Positions 14,259-21,529 of a DNA stretch of 25,149 nt are shown here, piece by piece; position 1 is the first letter of the stretch; the number at the start of each line of letters is the position of its first letter. The notes under the pieces were generated by a model, which saw nothing but the letters and a program-made list of their open reading frames with translations, did no database searches and was not told where the DNA came from. The stretch spans positions 1-25,149 of the forward strand of contig CAKVBX010000027.1 of assembly GCA_934725685.1 (NCBI GenBank), written 5' to 3'. Origin of the DNA: an uncultured Bacilli bacterium (GTDB lineage Bacteria > Bacillota_I > Bacilli_A > RFN20 > CAG-288). Both the position numbers and the translations under genes were made by a program.

Positions 14259-16124
14259 ATGGCTAAAGAAGTAATCTTAGGTATCGATTTGGGTACCACA
14301 AACTCTGTTGTCTCTTACATGCAGGACGATAAGACCGTCAAGGTCATTCCGTCTCCGGAAGGCACCAACACCTGCCCTTCCGTCGTCTCCTTCAAGGCTG
14401 ACGGCGAAGAAATCGTCGGCAATGCGGCAAAGCGAATGCTTCTGACGAACCCTGACACCGTCCACTCCATCAAGAGAAAGATGGGTACCAGAGACCTCAC
14501 CCACATCGCCTGCCTCAACAAGGACTTCACTCCGGAAGAGATTTCCGCCAAGATTCTTTCCTATATGAAAGGCTATGCCGAAAAGTATCTCGGTTTCCCG
14601 GTCAAGAAAGCCGTCATTACCTGCCCTGCCTACTTCAACGATGATCAGAGACAGGCCACCAAGAACGCCGGCACCATCGCCGGACTCGATGTCGTCCGTG
14701 TCATCTCCGAGCCGACTGCCGCTGCCTTAGCCTATGGTATGGACAGCAAGAAATCCGGTAAAATCCTTGTCTTCGATCTCGGTGGCGGAACTCTCGATGT
14801 CTCCATCCTCGATATCGGAGACGGAACCTTCGAAGTTCTCTCCACTTCCGGTGATACCAACCTCGGCGGCGATGACTGGGATAACCATATCATCGACTGG
14901 CTCATCGGCCAGATTGCCAACCAGTGCGGTATCTACCTCTCCAGAGACAATGTCAGAGATAGACCGACTCTTCAGAGACTCCGCGACGAAGCCGAAAAGG
15001 CCAAGATCAACCTTTCTTCTCAGACCCAGACCATCATCTCCCTTCCTTATATCGGATTCAAGGATGGTGCTCCGGTCAACTTCGAGGCAACCCTCACCAG
15101 AGCCGACTTCCAGAATCTGACTGCTGACCTCATCGACCGTTGCCGCATTCCGTTTGAGAAGGCCCTTGCCGACGCTTCTCTTTCCATCAACGAAATCACC
15201 GATGTCATTCTCGTCGGTGGTTCCACCAGAATGCCGGCCGTCGTCGACCTTGTCACCCGTCTCTGCAACGGCAAGAAGCCGAACCAGTCCGTCAACCCTG
15301 ACGAAGCCGTCTCCGTTGGTGCCGCCATTCAGGGCGGTGTCATCCGCGGCGATGTCAAGGACGTCGTCCTTCTCGATGTCACTCCGCTTTCACTCGGTAT
15401 CGAAACCCTCGGTGGCGTCATGAGCGTCATGATTCCTAGAAATACCACCATTCCGACCACGAAGAGCCAGGTCTTCTCCACGGCAGAAGACAACCAGCCT
15501 GGTGTCGAAATTCAGGTTTTCCAGGGCGAGAGACCGATGGCCAACGACAACAAGTTCCTCGGCCAGTTCAAGCTCGACGGCATCCGTCCTGCCAGAAGAG
15601 GCGAACCGAGAATTCAGGTCACCTTCTCCATCGATGTCAACGGCATCGTCTCCGTCTCTGCCAAGGATCTTGACACCAATGCCGAACAGCACATCACCAT
15701 CTCCAACTCTTCCGGTCTTTCCAAGGAAGACATTGATAAGATGGTCCATGAAGCAGAAGCCCACAAGGCCGATGATGATAAGAGAAAACAGGATGCTGAG
15801 ACCAGGAATGAAGCCCAGACCCTGATTGACCAGATTGACCGTTCTTCCAACGATCCGGCCCATCCGATCGATGAGAACACTAAGGCTCAGGCCAAGAAAA
15901 TCCGCGATGACATCAAGGCTGCCCTCGACAGAAACGATCTCGATGCCGTCAGAAGCAAGATTGCGGAACTCCAGCAGGCTGCCAACCAGATGTATCAGGC
16001 CCAGGCTCAGGCCCAGGCCAACCAGTCCAGTGCCAATGCCGGCGGAAACAATAACGGCAGTGCCGACAACGGAAATGATCCGCATGTCGTCGATGCCACC
16101 TTCGAAGAGAAGAAAGATAAGTAA
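14259..16124 (+). CDS. dnaK: Molecular chaperone DnaK (Hsp70)
   Basis: TAGGAGGAAA precedes the ATG. The 621-residue protein is an ATP-dependent folding chaperone working with GrpE and DnaJ. The ATPase domain has the phosphate-1 loop GIDLGTTNSVV (8-18), VISEPTAAALAYG, the phosphate-2 motif VFDLGGGTLDVSIL (~170-184) and the adenosine motif ILVGGSTRMPAV. The substrate-binding domain follows the linker DVVLLDVTPLSLGIE, and the lid ends in an Asn/Gly-rich stretch before the EEKKDK tail. It has no Gram-negative-type insertion near the N-terminus and is normal in length. Codon use is noticeably richer in C-ending codons than most neighbours, consistent with high expression. Confidence 0.98.
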   Translation: MAKEVILGIDLGTTNSVVSYMQDDKTVKVIPSPEGTNTCPSVVSFKADGEEIVGNAAKRMLLTNPDTVHSIKRKMGTRDLTHIACLNKDFTPEEISAKILSYMKGYAEKYLGFPVKKAVITCPAYFNDDQRQATKNAGTIAGLDVVRVISEPTAAALAYGMDSKKSGKILVFDLGGGTLDVSILDIGDGTFEVLSTSGDTNLGGDDWDNHIIDWLIGQIANQCGIYLSRDNVRDRPTLQRLRDEAEKAKINLSSQTQTIISLPYIGFKDGAPVNFEATLTRADFQNLTADLIDRCRIPFEKALADASLSINEITDVILVGGSTRMPAVVDLVTRLCNGKKPNQSVNPDEAVSVGAAIQGGVIRGDVKDVVLLDVTPLSLGIETLGGVMSVMIPRNTTIPTTKSQVFSTAEDNQPGVEIQVFQGERPMANDNKFLGQFKLDGIRPARRGEPRIQVTFSIDVNGIVSVSAKDLDTNAEQHITISNSSGLSKEDIDKMVHEAEAHKADDDKRKQDAETRNEAQTLIDQIDRSSNDPAHPIDENTKAQAKKIRDDIKAALDRNDLDAVRSKIAELQQAANQMYQAQAQAQANQSSANAGGNNNGSADNGNDPHVVDATFEEKKDK

Positions 16125-16136
16125 ACAAATTTGGAA

Positions 16137-16161
16137 AAGCCCGGAAGCATCTTCCGGGCTT
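16137..16161 (+). terminator. Intercistronic hairpin between dnaK and dnaJ
   Basis: AAGCCCGGAAG (16137-16147) and CTTCCGGGCTT (16151-16161) form a perfect 11-bp stem with a 3-base loop. The following bases are CTTCCTT rather than a run of T. It therefore looks like an attenuator or mRNA-stabilising/processing hairpin more than a full terminator. Confidence 0.7.
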
Positions 16162-16188
16162 CTTCCTTAACATAGGAGGTCATCCCCG

Positions 16189-17325
16189 ATGGCTGATAAA
16201 CGAGATTATTATGAAGTGCTCGGTGTCGATAAGAATGCGACACAGGATGAAATCAAGAGCGCTTACCGCAGACTGGCGAAACAGTATCATCCGGATCTGA
16301 ACAAGTCACCGGATGCCCCGGAAAAATTCAAGGAAGTCACGGAAGCCTACGAAGTCTTAGGCAATGCCGAGAAAAGAAAACAGTATGACCAGTTCGGTCA
16401 TGCTGCGTTCGACAACAACGGTGCCAACGGCTTCCAGGGCGGATTCAACGGTTTCCAGGGCGCTGACTTCGGCGATTTCGGCGACATCAACGATATCTTC
16501 TCCTCGTTCTTCGGAGGCGGCGGAGCAAGACGCGGCGGACGCAATATGCCGCAGAACGGCGAAGACCGCGTGGTCCAGATCAACCTCTCCTTTGACGATG
16601 CCGTCAAGGGAACGAAAGTCGATATCCCGCTCGACTATATGGATGTCTGTCCACACTGCCACGGAACCGGGGCCGAGAACCCGGATGATGTGACAACTTG
16701 TCCGACCTGCCGCGGTCAGGGAAGAGTCCGTGTCCGGAAACAGACCATCTTCGGTGTGATGGAGACAGAGGACGTCTGTCCTGACTGCCACGGCACCGGA
16801 AAGAAAGTAACCCATAAGTGCTCCCAGTGCAAGGGACAGGGCAGTGTCCGCAAACAGGAGACGATTACGCTTAATATTCCGCACGGTGTCGATACCGGCG
16901 ACCGCATGAATGTCCGCGGAAAAGGTAACCCGGGAATCAACGGCGGCGAAAACGGCAATCTGATTGTCACGTTCAATGTCAAGCCATCCCAGACCTTTGT
17001 CAGAAAGGGTGCCGATGTCTATATCAATGCGCCGATTTCCATCTCCGATGCCTTGCTCGGTGCCGTCGTCACGGTGCCGACTGTCACCGGCGACTGCGAC
17101 CTGAATATTCCAGCCTGCACGGAACCGGGTACGATTCTCCGCATGTCCGGTAAGGGTATCACCTTACCTAGCGGCAAAACCGGAAATCAGTACGTCACCG
17201 TCAATGTTAAGTTCCCGAAGAATCTCTCTTCCGAACAGAAGGATCTCATCAGCAAGTTCGATGAGGCCGAGAACAAGAAGGGGTCTATCTTCTCCTGGCT
17301 GAAACGGAAATCCAGAAACAAATAA
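16189..17325 (+). CDS. dnaJ: Chaperone protein DnaJ (Hsp40)
   Basis: AGGAGGT (16174-16180) lies 8 bases before the ATG. The 378-residue co-chaperone stimulates DnaK ATPase and delivers unfolded substrates. The J domain contains the essential HPD at 34-36, and a Gly/Phe-rich linker follows (~72-115). Four CxxCxGxG zinc-binding repeats are intact (CPHCHGTG, CPTCRGQG, CPDCHGTG, CSQCKGQG; ~154-221). The C-terminal substrate-binding domains follow. All type I DnaJ features are present, and it is the last gene of the heat-shock operon. Confidence 0.98.
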   Translation: MADKRDYYEVLGVDKNATQDEIKSAYRRLAKQYHPDLNKSPDAPEKFKEVTEAYEVLGNAEKRKQYDQFGHAAFDNNGANGFQGGFNGFQGADFGDFGDINDIFSSFFGGGGARRGGRNMPQNGEDRVVQINLSFDDAVKGTKVDIPLDYMDVCPHCHGTGAENPDDVTTCPTCRGQGRVRVRKQTIFGVMETEDVCPDCHGTGKKVTHKCSQCKGQGSVRKQETITLNIPHGVDTGDRMNVRGKGNPGINGGENGNLIVTFNVKPSQTFVRKGADVYINAPISISDALLGAVVTVPTVTGDCDLNIPACTEPGTILRMSGKGITLPSGKTGNQYVTVNVKFPKNLSSEQKDLISKFDEAENKKGSIFSWLKRKSRNK

Positions 17326-17328
17326 ACG

Positions 17329-17362
17329 AAAAACTGCATCATCGATGAGGGTGCAGTTTTTT
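17329..17362 (+). terminator. Terminator of the heat-shock operon
   Basis: AAAAACTGCA (17329-17338) pairs with TGCAGTTTTT (17352-17361), and T residues follow. Confidence 0.88.
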
Positions 17363-17367
17363 CGTGC

Positions 17368-17395
17368 TTGTCACTTTAAGGACAGTTGTTATAAG
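17368..17395 (+). promoter_or_regulatory. Predicted promoter of the ATC-hydrolase-family gene
   Basis: TTGTCA (17368-17373) and TATAAG (17390-17395) are 16 bases apart, 23 bases before the ribosome binding site AAGGAG. Confidence 0.6.
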
Positions 17396-17418
17396 ATGGT
17401 TATAGATGACTGACTTAT

Positions 17419-17440
17419 AAGGAGCTGACGGATGAAATAA
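17419..17440 (+). other. Ribosome binding site and start codon followed by a stop at codon 3
   Basis: AAGGAG (17419-17424) is ideally placed, 7 bases before ATG 17432. The frame then reads ATG AAA TAA and continues without another stop, in the same frame, into the 17459-18070 gene. The native start therefore seems to be 17432, with an in-frame ochre codon at 17438-17440. Confidence 0.85.
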
Positions 17441-17458
17441 CAAGGGTTACCGTTTCTG

Positions 17459-18070
17459 GTGTGGACGTTATATGCAAGGCCGTTCCGACGAAATTTGACC
17501 GACGTGTTCGATTACGACAGGAAGACAGCCAAGGCGGTGGTAAAGAAAGCAAAGCTGAAGTACAAAGAGATTCTGAAGACGATTCCGGACTTTGAGAAAG
17601 GAGATTGCTTCCGGCTCAACATTGTCTCAGCGGCGATGCTCGGTGCCGTTGTCCTATCGATGAAGGAAAGACCGTCTGTATCCGTGCTCACTCGGTTCTA
17701 TGAAAAGGCGATGATGACCGGCATGACGAAATTCTTCTGCCGGATGAGTGCCAAGATAAAATACACGGAGAAAGATGTCTCCCGAATGAAAAAGACGGCA
17801 GTACGGAAGGCCGGTGATCGGAATCCGTACTCCTGGAATATGGACTTTCTTCCTTATCCGGATGGTAGCGGATATGAGACTAGGTTCACCAAATGCGGAA
17901 TATGCCATCTGATGAATGAATTGGGACTTTATAATCTGACCCCCGCCCTCTGTCATTTCGATTATGCGATGAGTGAGGCCGGCGGAAAGACGGATTTTGT
18001 CCGGGAGAATACGTTAGCAAGCGGCGGTCCTTACTGTGACTGCGGGTATAAGAAAAAGAACAGGAAATAG
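17459..18070 (+). CDS. L-2-amino-thiazoline-4-carboxylic acid hydrolase family protein, N-terminus interrupted by a stop
   Basis: The usable frame opens at GTG 17459 and gives 203 residues. The C-terminal half fits the ATC-hydrolase family, described from bacterial cysteine synthesis from ATC. It shows FTKCGICHLMNELGL, then PALCHFDYAM, then a Gly-rich end with CDCGY; the spaced cysteines and the Asp after the second are the family pattern. The best translation start, with AAGGAG, is ATG 17432, whose third codon is TAA. GTG 17459 has only AAGGG 12 bases upstream. The protein may be made by reinitiation, the TAA may be a recent nonsense mutation, or it may be a sequencing error. The body of the gene is intact. 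It has its own promoter and terminator. The family is fairly sure, the substrate here unknown. Confidence 0.72.
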   Translation: MWTLYARPFRRNLTDVFDYDRKTAKAVVKKAKLKYKEILKTIPDFEKGDCFRLNIVSAAMLGAVVLSMKERPSVSVLTRFYEKAMMTGMTKFFCRMSAKIKYTEKDVSRMKKTAVRKAGDRNPYSWNMDFLPYPDGSGYETRFTKCGICHLMNELGLYNLTPALCHFDYAMSEAGGKTDFVRENTLASGGPYCDCGYKKKNRK

Positions 18071-18096
18071 AAAAAGGTGGCGTATGCCACCTTTTT
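18071..18096. terminator. Bidirectional terminator
   Basis: AAAAAGGTGGC and GCCACCTTTTT form a perfect 11-bp stem with a GTAT loop. It lies between convergent genes and works in either direction. Confidence 0.92.
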
Positions 18097-18115
18097 CACT
18101 AATCTGATAAGTTGT

Positions 18116-18625
18116 TTACTTGGACTTCTTGAGGTAATAGGTGTTCTTCACCTTGATGACCTTGACTTCCTGAACATCAGCATCAATCGTATAGATTGAA
18201 GTGGGACGGCTGTAGGTGTTCTTCACGGTTTTGTCATTGTCATCCTTCTCTTCGAGTTCGATGTCGACAGTTCCGCTCTTCTTCTCAAGGAGGTAGAAAC
18301 GTCTCGGAAGGACTTTCTCTCCGTCTCCGATGGTGGAAAGGATGCTCGAGAAGGGGATGTCCTCTTCTTTGATGTCTCCGTAGAGGGTCACTTCATGGTT
18401 GGCTTCATCGAGGACACCGTAGTAGTTGTGAGTGGAGAAAAGGGATTCGCTGTCGGTATAGACATTGAATTCTTCGACACCCTTCATTTCCCGGTAAGCT
18501 CTTGCGAGTCTGTCCTCTCTGTTGCTGTCGGAGATGGACTTTCCGACTTTTTTGAAGAACTTGGAGAACTTGTTCTCTTTCTTCTCCTGTTTTTCTTCGG
18601 TCTGTTCTTTGTTTTCTTCTGCCAT
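18116..18625 (-). CDS. Acidic/lysine-rich protein of unknown function, coupled to the nuclease gene
   Basis: I do not recognise this protein. The start is taken as ATG 18625 (169 residues), four bases after the stop of the nuclease gene. AAAGGA lies about 13 bases upstream, within the end of the nuclease gene, so translation is likely coupled. Residues 1-~45 are very rich in Glu and Lys and probably form a disordered or helical arm (EQTEEKQEKKENKFSKFFKK). The rest looks like a compact beta-rich domain (FNVYTDSESLFSTHNYYGVL ... RRFYLLEKKSGTVDIELEEK ... YTIDADVQEVKVIKVKNTYYL). There is no signal peptide or membrane helix, so it is expected in the cytoplasm. Its place in an operon with a surface nuclease suggests a linked role, but nothing shows what that is. 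Confidence 0.7.
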   Translation of the reverse strand: MAEENKEQTEEKQEKKENKFSKFFKKVGKSISDSNREDRLARAYREMKGVEEFNVYTDSESLFSTHNYYGVLDEANHEVTLYGDIKEEDIPFSSILSTIGDGEKVLPRRFYLLEKKSGTVDIELEEKDDNDKTVKNTYSRPTSIYTIDADVQEVKVIKVKNTYYLKKSK

Positions 18626-18629
18626 AGTG

Positions 18630-20555
18630 TTATTTTTTTCCTTTCTTCTTTGCGGTCGTTTTGGAAGATTTGCTCTTCTTTTTCTGACCACTCTTATTAT
18701 AGACTTTTGTATAGGATTTGATATCGCTTTTCTTACCTGATTTTTTGATGAGAACGGCGAAGATGATAAAGATCAAGACTAAGAGAATGGCGGCAATCAC
18801 AATGATGAGAAGATAGAGTTTTCTCTTCTTCATCTCCTCTTCGGAGAGGGTGACCTTGACTTTCAGCTTGAGCAGTGTCTTCTCACTCGTCTTGTTCTTG
18901 ATGAGGAGATAGAGATTGCATTCTCCTGCATTCAGGGCTTTGACCATACCATTATCATCAACCTGAATCACATGGCTGTCATCGGTGGAGTAGATGACCT
19001 TCTCCTCCGGGAAGAAAGCATCCATGGATTTGAAGCCGAGATCGAAGGAGAAGGTCTCTCCTGTCACAAGATCCATATGGTCCGGGACTCCGGTGTCGGG
19101 TTTGACGGAGAGGAGGATGATCTTATCTTTGATTTCAATCTTGGTCGACTGCTGATGCTCGTTTCCGTCCTTGTCCTTATAGGAATAGGTCAGAGCCGTC
19201 GTTCCGGGTGCCTTGGCCTTAATTGTCTTCTTATCCTCGGAGACGGATAAGAGGTTTGTGTCATAGCTGAGGGTGAGGTCCGTGATGCCGTTAAGGGAGA
19301 TATCGAAGGTGACCTCGTCATCGACGTGAAGCTGATAGTCTGAGGAAAGTTTCGAAAAGTCCGGTGTCGTATAAGGATTGTCGCTGGTCGGAGAAACCAG
19401 TGTCGGTGCACTCTCATCGGTCGTTCCATAGACCCAGTCGGCGAGAGAAGGATAGTCGACGAAGGGATTGCGGTTCTTCTGAACATTTTTGTAAATCAGA
19501 TTGTTCCGGTGAAACTCGTACGTAGAGACCGGATCCTCTTTGTTCCATTTGAGATAAGTGGAAAGGTTGGGATGGTAGCCTTCGAAGGCACTGCGGTCAT
19601 ATTTTCCGTTACTGTCTTCGTCCTTATAGCTTCCCTCATCATCGAAGACGAGATAAGGTTCAGCCTGGGTGTTTCCTCCTTCGAGCTTCACGCCGTATCT
19701 TGTTCCCATATAAAGGAGAGAACGGGCAATGTCTCCCTTCCATTCATCGGTCGGTTCGAAGACGGTACGGCCGTTCTTGTCCGTTCCTCGCCATCCGGAG
19801 ATGGCGCTAGTGCCATCTGCGTAGTAACAGTAGATGGCTTTGGCCTGGCTCTTGTCGGCGACTTCTCCGTAGAAGTCATCGTTATGTCCGGCACTGTTGG
19901 TATTGCCGTCTGCGGCCACGAGATGATGGAGGTCGGTCGGAGCGCCTTTGGCGAAGACGTCTTTCTTGTTCTCTACTTTCTTGAAGCCGTGGTTCTTAGC
20001 CCAGATGTGCTCTTTGTCGGTGGAGACTCCTTTCGGTTTGGTTCCGTTCTCATAATCGACTTTGGTGGCTCCTTCCGTCTCCTTGAGCTTTGTGGAATTG
20101 ACGTTGTTGTTGGTCGCCTTGGTTTTGTCGTAGTTGGCGCTCGCCTCAAAGTAGAAGTTGACGAGGTAATAACTGTCAGAACTTTCTGTGTCGAAGGTGT
20201 AGGTCGAGGGATCAATCGGATCGGAGATGTCCCAGTTTCTGTCGGTGATGCGGTACCAGGTACCGACGCCTCCGTCCGTGGTCCCGCTTCCGTAGTTGAC
20301 GAAGTAGTTATCCGTGCTGATGATATCGTGGAGATAGGTTTTCAGGTCCTCTCCTTTTTTCTGAATCATCGTATCGTAGTGATAGTAGTCCTCAATTTCC
20401 TGCTTGGTGGAGTCGGCAAAGTCCATGGTGAGGCTTTTATCATAGGCTCTTCCGTCAAAGCTTTTTTGGGCTGCTTTCTGACTTTCCGGCAACTGCCGGA
20501 AGGAACAGAGAAAGAGCGGCAGGAAGAGAAGGGGTAGTGCTTTATTTGTTTTCAT
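18630..20555 (-). CDS. Membrane-anchored endonuclease I family protein with Ig-like domains
   Basis: This 641-residue exported nuclease begins with a signal peptide (~1-20). The endonuclease I (EndA/NucM-type) domain spans ~50-375. Its blocks are EHIWAKN (182-188), TDLHHL with H210/H211 and the N-rich GHNDDFYGE (207-230), GDIARSLLYMGTRYG (274-288), and HRNN ... NRNPFVDYPSLADW (349-374). These match the beta-beta-alpha metal active site of non-specific DNases. Two beta-rich regions follow (~405-475 and ~480-570); the second resembles a bacterial Ig-like (Big2) domain. A single helix lies at ~579-604, followed by a strongly basic Lys-rich tail, so the enzyme is expected to be tethered outside the membrane by its C-terminus. 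The ribosome binding site TAAGGAG is ~14 bases before the ATG, longer than usual. It probably degrades extracellular DNA. Confidence 0.88.
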   Translation of the reverse strand: MKTNKALPLLFLPLFLCSFRQLPESQKAAQKSFDGRAYDKSLTMDFADSTKQEIEDYYHYDTMIQKKGEDLKTYLHDIISTDNYFVNYGSGTTDGGVGTWYRITDRNWDISDPIDPSTYTFDTESSDSYYLVNFYFEASANYDKTKATNNNVNSTKLKETEGATKVDYENGTKPKGVSTDKEHIWAKNHGFKKVENKKDVFAKGAPTDLHHLVAADGNTNSAGHNDDFYGEVADKSQAKAIYCYYADGTSAISGWRGTDKNGRTVFEPTDEWKGDIARSLLYMGTRYGVKLEGGNTQAEPYLVFDDEGSYKDEDSNGKYDRSAFEGYHPNLSTYLKWNKEDPVSTYEFHRNNLIYKNVQKNRNPFVDYPSLADWVYGTTDESAPTLVSPTSDNPYTTPDFSKLSSDYQLHVDDEVTFDISLNGITDLTLSYDTNLLSVSEDKKTIKAKAPGTTALTYSYKDKDGNEHQQSTKIEIKDKIILLSVKPDTGVPDHMDLVTGETFSFDLGFKSMDAFFPEEKVIYSTDDSHVIQVDDNGMVKALNAGECNLYLLIKNKTSEKTLLKLKVKVTLSEEEMKKRKLYLLIIVIAAILLVLIFIIFAVLIKKSGKKSDIKSYTKVYNKSGQKKKSKSSKTTAKKKGKK

Positions 20556-20603
20556 GGCTGGTGAGTAAGCTCCTTATCGGTGGGTTTTCATCATCCCCTC
20601 TAT

Positions 20604-20609
20604 TTTATA
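20604..20609 (-). promoter_or_regulatory. Possible -10 element for the nuclease operon
   Basis: TATAAA on the minus strand lies 49 bases before the ATG at 20555. No convincing -35 is visible at 16-18 bases, so this is tentative. Confidence 0.35.
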
Positions 20610-20646
20610 ACGAAAGCACTTTTAAGAGAAACCGTCTTCGTTCTTT

Positions 20647-20655
20647 TGGTAGAAT
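20647..20655 (+). promoter_or_regulatory. Extended -10 element immediately upstream of the HAD gene
   Basis: TGGTAGAAT ends six bases before ATG 20662, so transcription would start at or very near the start codon. This is the same TGG-TAxAAT form seen before greA and the coaX homologue. Confidence 0.5.
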
Positions 20656-20661
20656 AAAGGC

Positions 20662-21477
20662 ATGAAAATGAACCAAAGATTTCTTATCGTCTTCGATCTG
20701 GACGGTACGCTTCTCGATGATGAGAAGCACATCATGCCGAAAACAAAGGATTACATTCTGAAGCTGAAAGAAGAAGGGCATGTGATTGCGATGGCAAGCG
20801 GGCGCCCGCCCCGTGCCATCCTTCCCTATTACCGGGAACTCTCTCTGACCTCTCCCATCATCTCGATGAACGGTGCTCTTGTCTATTCTCCGGATTCTTC
20901 TTCCGATTTTGTTCGCTCCGACTGCTATTTCACCAGGGAATCCATCCAGGCTTTCCTTTCCCACTTCAAGAAGGGAGAGATTGTCAACGCTTTTGCGGAG
21001 AGCGAAAAGAACATCTATTATTCTGGTCATGACGAAGGGTTCAATCAGATGTTCGATTCCCATGGAATGAACTTAGTCTATGGGCCCTTGGAGGAAACCC
21101 TGAAGGAAGATGTCTATGCCTTTGTGTTTGAACGGAAAGATGGTCTGGAAGAGAAAGTGAATGCGATTCCTTTGGGAAGCGACGATCTCTTCTTGCGGCA
21201 CTGGTACGATGTGAAGAATGTCTCCGAATTTGGAACGACGAGAATGAGCAAGGCGTCCGGCATCCTGAAGCTTCAGGATTATTATCATATCGACCGCATC
21301 CATACCATCGCTTTCGGCGATGCCGAAAACGACACGGAGATGCTCTCCCATGCCGGTGTTCCCTTTGCCATGAAAAACGGCAATGAACGCCTCAAGGCCA
21401 TCGCACATAATGTGACAGAAGAAGACAATTGTCATGAAGGCATCTATTTGACCCTGAAAAAGTTCTTCGAATTTTGA
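20662..21477 (+). CDS. Cof-type HAD-IIB family phosphatase
   Basis: This 271-residue cytoplasmic hydrolase dephosphorylates small phosphorylated metabolites; the substrate is not readable. HAD motif I is FDLDGTLLD with nucleophile D12 and acid/base D14. Motif II is in ISMNGA (~70-75), the motif III Lys is in MSKASGI (~198), and motif IV is GDAENDTEML (~219-228). The C2-type cap lies between motifs II and III. Two starts are possible. ATG 20662 sits six bases after an extended -10 and would be leaderless. ATG 20668 has AAAGG seven bases upstream but would then need a promoter further away. The family is firm. Confidence 0.93.
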   Translation: MKMNQRFLIVFDLDGTLLDDEKHIMPKTKDYILKLKEEGHVIAMASGRPPRAILPYYRELSLTSPIISMNGALVYSPDSSSDFVRSDCYFTRESIQAFLSHFKKGEIVNAFAESEKNIYYSGHDEGFNQMFDSHGMNLVYGPLEETLKEDVYAFVFERKDGLEEKVNAIPLGSDDLFLRHWYDVKNVSEFGTTRMSKASGILKLQDYYHIDRIHTIAFGDAENDTEMLSHAGVPFAMKNGNERLKAIAHNVTEEDNCHEGIYLTLKKFFEF

Positions 21478-21501
21478 TTTTTCCTGGAATTGTGCTAAAC
21501 T
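21474..21501 (+). promoter_or_regulatory. Predicted promoter of the surface-protein cassette
   Basis: TTGATT (21474-21479) and TAAACT (21496-21501), 16 bases apart, with TGC before the -10. It overlaps the HAD stop codon and lies 28 bases before ATG 21530. Confidence 0.5.
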
Positions 21502-21529
21502 TGTTTCAGTTTGAGAAAGAGAATCTAGA

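Noticed and set aside
15390..16085. A 231-codon open frame on the minus strand
   Set aside because: It is antisense to dnaK, whose identity is certain; its composition (Gly, Val, Ile, Asp) is the mirror of the dnaK codons.
17438..17440. Recoding of TAA as a sense codon in the ATC-hydrolase gene
   Set aside because: TAA terminates several normal genes here (dnaK, dnaJ, csp, grpE), and no recoding signal is visible around it.
20495..20510. Lipoprotein signal in the endonuclease (Cys at residue 17)
   Set aside because: The residues before the Cys (LFL) do not fit a lipobox with a small residue at -1; an ordinary signal peptide plus C-terminal helix explains the anchoring.
19509..20537. A 342-codon open frame on the plus strand
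   Set aside because: It lies wholly antisense to the endonuclease I gene, is Val/Gly-rich with no motif, and has no ribosome binding site. It arises from the codon bias of the real gene.
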